From contig OX485808.1 in NCBI GenBank assembly GCA_950295325.1, positions 24,634,527-24,698,526 on the forward strand: a stretch of DNA of 64,000 nucleotides, written 5' to 3'. Source of the DNA: Polytrichum commune (Eukaryota > Streptophyta > Polytrichopsida > Polytrichales > Polytrichaceae). Below, piece after piece: positions 56,904-64,000 of the stretch. The notes below the pieces were generated by a model. That model was not told where the DNA came from. It worked only from the letters and a program-made list of their open reading frames with translations, and did no database searches. Position 1 is the first letter of the stretch. Each line of letters opens with the position of its first letter. The position numbers and the translations under genes are program-made.

Positions 56904-59039
56904 TAGGCAAACATCATGTGTCGTAGAAAAATGTCTTGTGTTAATGAAAAATCTGTAATCTCTTATAATATTAGATTTGCATATTTCTTTCACCCACACA
57001 TGACGATTGCCTAGAACTCATAATGAAACAATGTTGGGGGTTGGGAAAGGGGAGGGGGGGGAGGTGTTAAGTCCCACTATTAGAGGAGGAGGTGAAATGA
57101 AATGAAGGTATAGTTGAGGTGCACTCTCTTTCATTTCGTTGAGCGACCTCTTCAAGCTTAGGTGGGGGGGAAACCAAGGGGAAAGAATTGATTCAAGCAA
57201 CCCACCCACCGGCATGCATAGGACTTTTATTACATTCCGGCGGTAGGGTTTTGAGTTGCTTGTGTGTGAGGGGTCCCGGATTGCACTTTCAAGACACTCT
57301 TTTTGGACTTAAACCTAGTGCGTACTCCTACTTTAACCGCGCCACGAATAAGGTGTGATTGATTTATTCCTTCGATGAGCCTACAATTCACAAACCCTTT
57401 TGACACATTCACGCCCAAGTCACTAGAAGTTTCCGGAAGTGTCCTTCCTCCGCGCCTGCCTTCACCTTCTAGAATGAATGAATGAATGAATGAATAGGCT
57501 CGGCTCGGCTCGGCGCAAGGAACTCTGAGCTTATGTGTTAAAAATTGGCCTCACCCTTGACCTAGAGTCTTCACCCACGGTGCGAATTCTATTAGCTTCG
57601 TATCTAGTTGAAGTACATAACATTATTAAAGCATGTGTGGGTCCTGGGAATATAACCATGGGACGTCGGGAGCTCAATCATAATTTGGAGCCTCCTTGCG
57701 AATAGTTTTGTGCATCTTATGGTCATATCTTCAAGGCCCACAAAACAAACCAACACTGCTCAGTAATGTTATGTAACCACAGTGAAATACCGAATTAAAG
57801 GGATAGGTTTTCACTGCCCATTTCAATGTTGTTGATTCAATCCGAGTCTATGATTCTTGTGTTTTGGGGTATTCATTTTTAAAGAAAGGGTGACACAAAT
57901 ATTTTGTTGACTGTGCATGCGCCTTGTGGTCAGGGTTTGCCATATTGGGCCAAATTCTACACACACAAAAAAACCAAACTAGTTAAGGTGTTGTTGACAC
58001 TGTGTGGAAATTGAATGTGTTGAAAATTGATTAGAAAACCTAGTTTTGGATGAACCTTAACCATTACAACAAAGCTCCTGGGTTGTTACCACTAAATCTT
58101 TGTCACGATGAGATAGATTTTAGGTATCCAACTCTCTCGCACTTGTGAAAAAATTTAAGAGCTTGTCACATCCCTCACTCTCAACCTTCCCCCTCCCCCC
58201 CCCTCCCCAATAAAAAAAAACCAAAAACTAATGATATTTTTTTGAGTTTAGTAACCATCAATTTTAGTTATAGTTATTTTTAGTTAATATATAGGCTTTG
58301 AATATTTGTACCGGTTTCTTGAGTCAAATATGGTGCCCAAGGAAATTGAGATACTCAATCCTTGTTGAATTTCTCTGAGTTATATCCTATACATCACATT
58401 CAACCTTTTGAATGACTTGACTTTAATAATAATAATAGACATTAATTAATAGCATTAACATCAATTAGGTTAATCTTAGGAATCGGAAATTGTTGAAAAG
58501 CTATTATGCAATACTTCAATCTAAACCAAGTGGCATGTTAATGGCATATCTAAGTGAATTTGGACATAGTTTCAAAATTTGGATTTCCTGGTTGCTTCGG
58601 TTCAATGGGTGGATCTTGATATAATTTTGATATACTTGAATTTTTATGGAAAGTATGTGAAATCTTAGTGATTTCTTGAAGGTTAAGTATACAAATATAA
58701 TGGGAAATTCAAATGTATTTTTTAATGTTAATCCTATATAGATAAATATTGAATAGCCAAACTATAATCAAAACAATTGCTATAATATTATCATAATAAA
58801 ATCTACATATTTGATCACATGATCTTACCATATGTCAATCTTATTGTAAGATCTTATGATAGAATTCAACAAGTTATAATTTTGGACTTGGACTTAGTCT
58901 AATTCTGCTTAAATGTCAATTGTTATGTCCGTGATTTAGGTATAAAGATATAAACATTGGTTCCCTCCATGTTTCCTAAGGAGCAACCATGAATGAAGAT
59001 CATGTTCGTTCATGGGCTTACTGCCCTCTTTCAAGGACA
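56901..59039. other. Intergenic region
   Basis: No gene supported. It includes a G-rich patch at 57040-57065, (GAAT)n and CTCGG repeats at 57474-57515, and a C-tract near 58190-58206. Confidence 0.5.
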
Positions 59040-59400
59040 TGTTCTATTTAAGGTAAATGGGTCTTACATGGTTAAATTTTTTCAACTAGCCCACTTCTCT
59101 TAGGATTTGAAACACATGATTGGTATAAGACAGTTAACGAATCCAAATCATAATCTCTGGAGCTCATATGAATATCTTATTTGTGATCAAAGTGAAGAAT
59201 CTCATGCTCATTAAATGGTCATATAGATCTCCCCATTGTGCTAATGATTGGACCCATACTAGTTATCATATTTTGAGTATGCAATCCATCTCTTTTAAAC
59301 ACACATCTTTTTGAAGTCGATTCTTGAAGCTACACAAAAACCACATACCACTCAAATGTAAGTGTCACAATAATAATAAAGTAACCAATTATAGTTTGTC
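59040..59400 (+). repeat. Dispersed repeat family F, copy 3
   Basis: See 44440-44790. This copy has CACTTCTCTTAGGATTTGAA, TCATGCTCATTAAATGGTCA and CATCTCTTTTAAACACACAT. Confidence 0.75.
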
Positions 59401-60374
59401 TACCGTAGAGGACCAGTGATCATGCGATGAAGAGAGCAAAAACATGTCATTTATTCTTAAATTTTTTTGGATGTGGAATCATTATAAGTATTTTACACCA
59501 AACAAAAATAGAGTTAACATATTGGACAACATATGTTTAATTATGATATACAATATTTTCTATTTTAAGCATGTGTTTGTGAACCAAAAGAACTATCTAG
59601 GTACAAGCATGTCTAAACCAATGTTGGACAAGTGTATAGGTAAACGCATGGTATCAATATACAATGTTGAATCTATCAAGAATGGTATCAAGAATCTATC
59701 ATATCAATATCAAACTTGCAATACCAATCAACTATTGATACTTGGTAAATATCAAAAGGTGTGAGAGTCTTTGTATACCCGAATCATTATTTGGGTCAAA
59801 ACCCATATTGAACCATATCGATTGTTAGGGTGATTTTATCTAGGTGTGAAGGTTCTTGACTGGTACGTAGACCCAAAATGATATATATACATAAGTGGTA
59901 TCAATAAAGGCGATACCCGTCCAACACTGGTGTTTTTAAGGGCAAGGATATTCATCAAGTCTTACACCTTAAAACTTGTTATGCACCTTGTGTATTGTAG
60001 CATTTAAACCCTAAGCCCAAAACCATTTACAAACTTGACATTGAAAATATCTCTAGCATACATATATAGTTTGTATCTTATTCCCACAATGAATACCTTC
60101 ATACTACACTCACTCCATTGCATTGGCTACACATAGATAACTTCCCATAGAGAGGACCACTTTTGGGCCTCACAACACCAGAAAGTATGCATAAATAACA
60201 TAGATCTATTTATGGTGTTTCATGTTTTTTTCGGCGCAAATTGAAAATTCAATTGCAAGAAAAAACCCAAAATGGTGGTTCATGTTAAAAGTGACATTGT
60301 GGACTGTTCAACACTTGTTCGGTAGAGATGGTGGTTATATATGTTATATATTGCATACTATCCACCATCCATGC

Positions 60375-61650
60375 TCTATGGCTCCGTTTTGGAAGAAACA
60401 AATTAGTCAATGGGTGGAATTGAAAGATTTCAGAGCAAGAGGACAAGCATGTTTTAGGGAAGGTAGACCTACTTTGAATCACATTCTTACATTACTTACT
60501 TTAATTCCACAAGAAGTATTTTGCAAGTCGGTGTCTTTATTCATGTTTTGTTGATTTCAAAGAAGCTTTCAACACCATTCCACATGACAAGCTTTGGGAA
60601 CGCCTCCAACAATTAGGCGTGGCAATACATTTACAACAACATGTAAAAGCAATGTCTTCTAGTCTTGACGCCAATTTATCTAAGACTAAAATCAAGATTT
60701 TTGGCCGCAACAAAAGGAGATTATACCAAGAAACATTAACTGAGATAACCCATTAATATAAATACCTTGGGATTGATTCTACTCACATGACCAGTTTGAA
60801 CAAAAAAGTAAAAGTCGAAGAATTGCAAGTATGAAAGCCTTGATGGGCACCTTAAGGAAAGAAGCATAGTTGAAGTCACATGTTGGGAACTCTAATCATA
60901 TCTATTCAAGGCTTTGGTGTTCCCAACTTTCACATATGGCACTAAAATTTGGGAGGTTACTTGAAAAACTCACACTAGAAAGGTTTTCAAGAAGGGCATG
61001 CAAATACGTATGATGTCTCATGTCAAAGTGCGCTCCTTGACAACCTATCATATTCTATTGGCTGACTTTGGAATACTTCACATAGAATTATATGCTCTTA
61101 AGCTAACTATAAGGTTTCAACAACGGCTTGCCCACCTATCCTCCTCCCGGTTATCGGTCAAGCATCATCTCACTCCCAACACCTTGATGAACAAGGGGCT
61201 AACACTTGGCACAAATTGACAATCATGTGGAAGGCATCATGAGATCTATCTCATTGAGAAACCCATGCCAACATCAAAAATCACATTTGATGATATCAAG
61301 GAGTTTTATCTTGCTAAAGAGTGTAACCCTTTCCATCTCTTGAGGAAGAAACTACATTACCTCCACCTCAAGGATCTTCTCAAGTACAAATATGAATCGT
61401 ACTTGAGGCAATCATTGACACCATCACAACACAAGATCATTGTTACTTATCGCACTTCAAATTATAGACTTGCCATCGAAATTGGACAGTGGTCAACTAT
61501 CCCTATCTCTAGAGATAATAGATTATGTCACTCTTGCTCTTATAATGTAGTTGAAAATGACCCAGTTTGGCATCATCTTGATGTACTTCTAGTCTAAGCC
61601 TTTCGGCTTCCTAGACTCTAAAATCTATTTAATTTCATTCATTTCAATGG
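60375..61650 (+). pseudogene. LINE reverse transcriptase relic
   Basis: Fragments in several frames follow the order of a LINE open frame 2. FRARGQACFREGRPTLNHIL (about 60430-60486) is followed by VDFKEAFNTIPHDKLWERL (about 60550-60607). Then come SLDANLSKTKIKIFGRNKRR with a YLGID motif, and a C-terminal part of two frames (60998-61219, 61265-61597) with LAIEIGQWSTIPISRDNRLC and CSYNVVEN, as in LINE C-terminal domains. The central part with the YxDD catalytic motif is missing, and there are many stops and frame changes. It cannot code for active enzyme. The 3' flank CTTGATGTACTTCTAGTC recurs at 46.0 and 47.4 kb. Confidence 0.85.
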
Positions 61651-62192
61651 GTTATAGTCACTCTAAATTTTTCTATGGTCAATACAATGGGTAACTATAG
61701 ACGTAATCGCATTCTTTAACACACACTCATTCTTCCCCTTGTCAACTTTGCCATCTTTGCAAAAATGATACATGGATACATCTCCTTTCATGTTGCACAA
61801 AATCCACACTTCAACAATCTCCACACCAACAGACATAACAAGGTAGTCCATGCCCTTGTCACCTCTATTCGCACCCACCCACACATTGTTTTACCCTTCT
61901 CCATGTTGGAATACACAATTCTACTCCTTTTGACAACATTGTTGCCCTCTTGGTACTCCCTTGCACATGTTATGCACCTCATTGCACAAACCTCACTTGT
62001 CTATGACCATATATCCTCATCATTTTTGGCACACACCCAAAAGACCACCCCCCCCCCCCTTTTCCTTCCCTCTCCCCATTCATGTATAGTTCCTCAAATT
62101 TACGTAATGTAATGATCATTACGTTGATACTACTATTGAATTCAAGAATCCCCTTCTAGAACACCTTAGACACCTTAGATGGGAAGTCAAAT
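61651..62192. other. Non-coding spacer
   Basis: No gene recognised. A C-tract is at about 62047-62058. Confidence 0.45.
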
Positions 62193-62916
62193 CCCTAGGG
62201 GGACGACTTTTCATTGGAAACTTGAATGACATACGTGGATCACTATGAAATTAAACCCCCTATATATGAGAAGAAGTTTATAGAGAGAAAAGAATCTATG
62301 TGTACGTATGGCATGCTAGAAACTATCTTGCTTGTTTATACTAAGCTTTTTAATTTAATGTGATAAATGCCTCCACTACATATTCAAAACATAAATCATG
62401 AATTGAATAAGCCTTTATAAACGCATAAATTCACTTTCACTTTCCAATGAAAACTTAGCCATTGAATGTTTTTTCATCCATAGCATGTAGCTCGTGATTG
62501 CATCAAATAAACAAAGACAAGAACACATTGATTTAGCCACAATCTGGAAAGAAAAACTCAAGGAAGCCCATGAGCGCTCCAAGAGCCTTTAGCTTGTAAA
62601 AACCTAGAACCCAAACACAAACCCTAACAAGAACATACATGGTAGTCATCAAGGACTATGACCATATGACACTAATGGGATGAGAATGTGAATTGGATAA
62701 AACTAACAAATCTATTGTCAAAATTTCCATAAACCTCAGGGGCCCCCTTTTGTACATGTATCTTTACTTTAAAGAAATTAATAGCCTTTATTGATTTACA
62801 CACTAGACAAAACATTATCTCCTCCTTATGTATACCATATATGCTAATGCCTCTAATAATATTCCTTCTTACACTCACGATAGTGTGTATGTGATATGAA
62901 GAGTCCACCCCCTGGG
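62193..62916 (+). mobile_element. TIR-type element, family B copy 5
   Basis: Left CCCTAGGGGGACGACTTTTC and right GAAGAGTCCACCCCCTGGG give matching inverted ends. It is the fullest copy and almost identical to 28785-29340 over the CAAAGACAAGA to CATACATGG segment. Frames inside have no domain. Confidence 0.78.
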
Positions 62917-64000
62917 ATCGGATCCCTCATTGTCAACGCGACTGGCATTAGAGGTGCCATGCACCACACTTTTATTGCTTCCCTTTAGTCCCTAAAAAAT
63001 CGTACCTCCAACATCAAAACACTTATGCAACATGTCCAACAACTTGCTATGAAATTCCTTGCCTTCTTGGTCCTCAATAAACTAAATAAGATAAACAACA
63101 AACCCCGATTCTCCCTCCTCCGGACTAGTCTTGCATTATTCACTTATCCCCCCCCTTCCTAAAATAGGCCCACCTACCAAAAAGGAGGCAATATATACCC
63201 CATGCAACCCCCAAGGCTTTGGTCTCAACATGTTTGACGACAAAGAATGAGCCCTTATCATGTTGCAATTGCACAACCTTTGTTTTTTGTCGCTTCATTT
63301 TTTCCTTCTTCACCATCTTTACCTCTTTATCTCCATGTTTTTTATCATAAAAAGAGTCCATTCTCTTTTCATTTGCATGTACTTCTTAATAGATTCGTAA
63401 TAACTTGTATGTATCTTTTCATGTAGCTATTTATTTATTTATTTATTTTCTTTTGGTGGGAGAGGATGTCAAGTGCAAAACATATATCAACCACCATGGT
63501 TGTTTTTCTTTCTAAAAGGGGAAATTATATTAAACCTACTATCCCAATGATTCATGTTTAGCCAAAGTGATGGGTTGATGGATCCAACCTCTGGTGCATG
63601 CCAATGTCTAAACAACGTTAAATCATAGTCTATTAGTGTCACTTAAAGACGCATTTGAAGAAATTTTCTTTGGCCATCTTCTCTCATCTCCATAACATAA
63701 ATCAACAAAGAGTCCATGTTCTCTTTCCATTTGCAGTTGCCCATTGTACAACTACATAACATATACAATTATGTATGATTGATTTTTCTTTTTTTGTTTC
63801 CTTTCCCTTTTCATTGACACTTTTTATGGGAGAGGTGGGTGGGGAAGAGAAGTGCTCATCTAACTGGTTATTCGTGGATCCAAGAATGGACACCAAAAAT
63901 GCATATGTTTAAAATAGATCGGACTACATGCTCAAAACACAATAACCAATGTATTTGGAAGACCCTATATGACCATCGAATGAACATAAGAATCTTCACT
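62917..64000. other. Intergenic right end
   Basis: No supportable gene. A C-tract at about 63148 and TTTA repeats near 63430 are present. The last ~120 bases are a reverse-oriented partial family F copy. Confidence 0.5.

Overview
The window is plant nuclear DNA. Two protein-coding genes of land-plant families are readable: a DRIP-type RING/RAWUL ubiquitin ligase on the minus strand, and a split gene for a probably chloroplast-targeted CBM20 (starch-binding) protein on the plus strand. The introns are GT-AG. The rest is AT-rich and full of old plant-type mobile elements: tRNA-derived SINEs, a LINE relic, hAT-like and other inverted-repeat elements, and a pogo/Tigger-like transposase relic. There is no operon structure. 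Low gene density and nested repeats point to a large-genome land plant. I cannot name the species.

Layout. 1-4778: non-coding, with a GA microsatellite and repeat copies. 4779-6497 (minus): a DRIP-like gene whose coding region is one exon, with a GC-rich upstream zone (6.5-8.2 kb) that carries two close G-boxes. 8.3-14.2 kb: AT-rich DNA with one SINE flanked by a target duplication. 14586-19933 (plus): the CBM20 gene in four phase-consistent exons, with a possible fifth exon at 20587-20709. 20.7-64 kb: no intact gene found. This part holds a foldback element with seven 41-bp units (25 kb), a ~300-bp tandem array (26.4-28.0 kb), several inverted-repeat families, an hAT-like element nested in a smaller one (34.8-35.6 kb), a broken pogo/Tigger-like transposase (36.0-37.8 kb), an array of short hairpins (38.2-38.6 kb), SINEs (46.5, 47.2 and 54.3 kb), a three-level nested insertion (55.4-56.6 kb) and a LINE relic (60.4-61.6 kb).

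The two genes have no evident functional link. The most unusual features are these. (1) The CBM20 gene has separate tandem duplications in intron 1, intron 2 and the last long exon. The intron 1 array copies the exon-2 acceptor sequence four times. The exon array copies a 5' splice-donor-like sequence four times, upstream of a phase-compatible extra exon. (2) About ten hairpins at 38231-38591 keep a common loop while the two stem arms change together. (3) A 41-bp near-palindrome is repeated seven times between long terminal inverted repeats.

All boundaries were read by eye. Exon joins rest on splice consensus, phase and domain continuity, not on transcripts. Repeat-family borders are approximate unless a target duplication is given.
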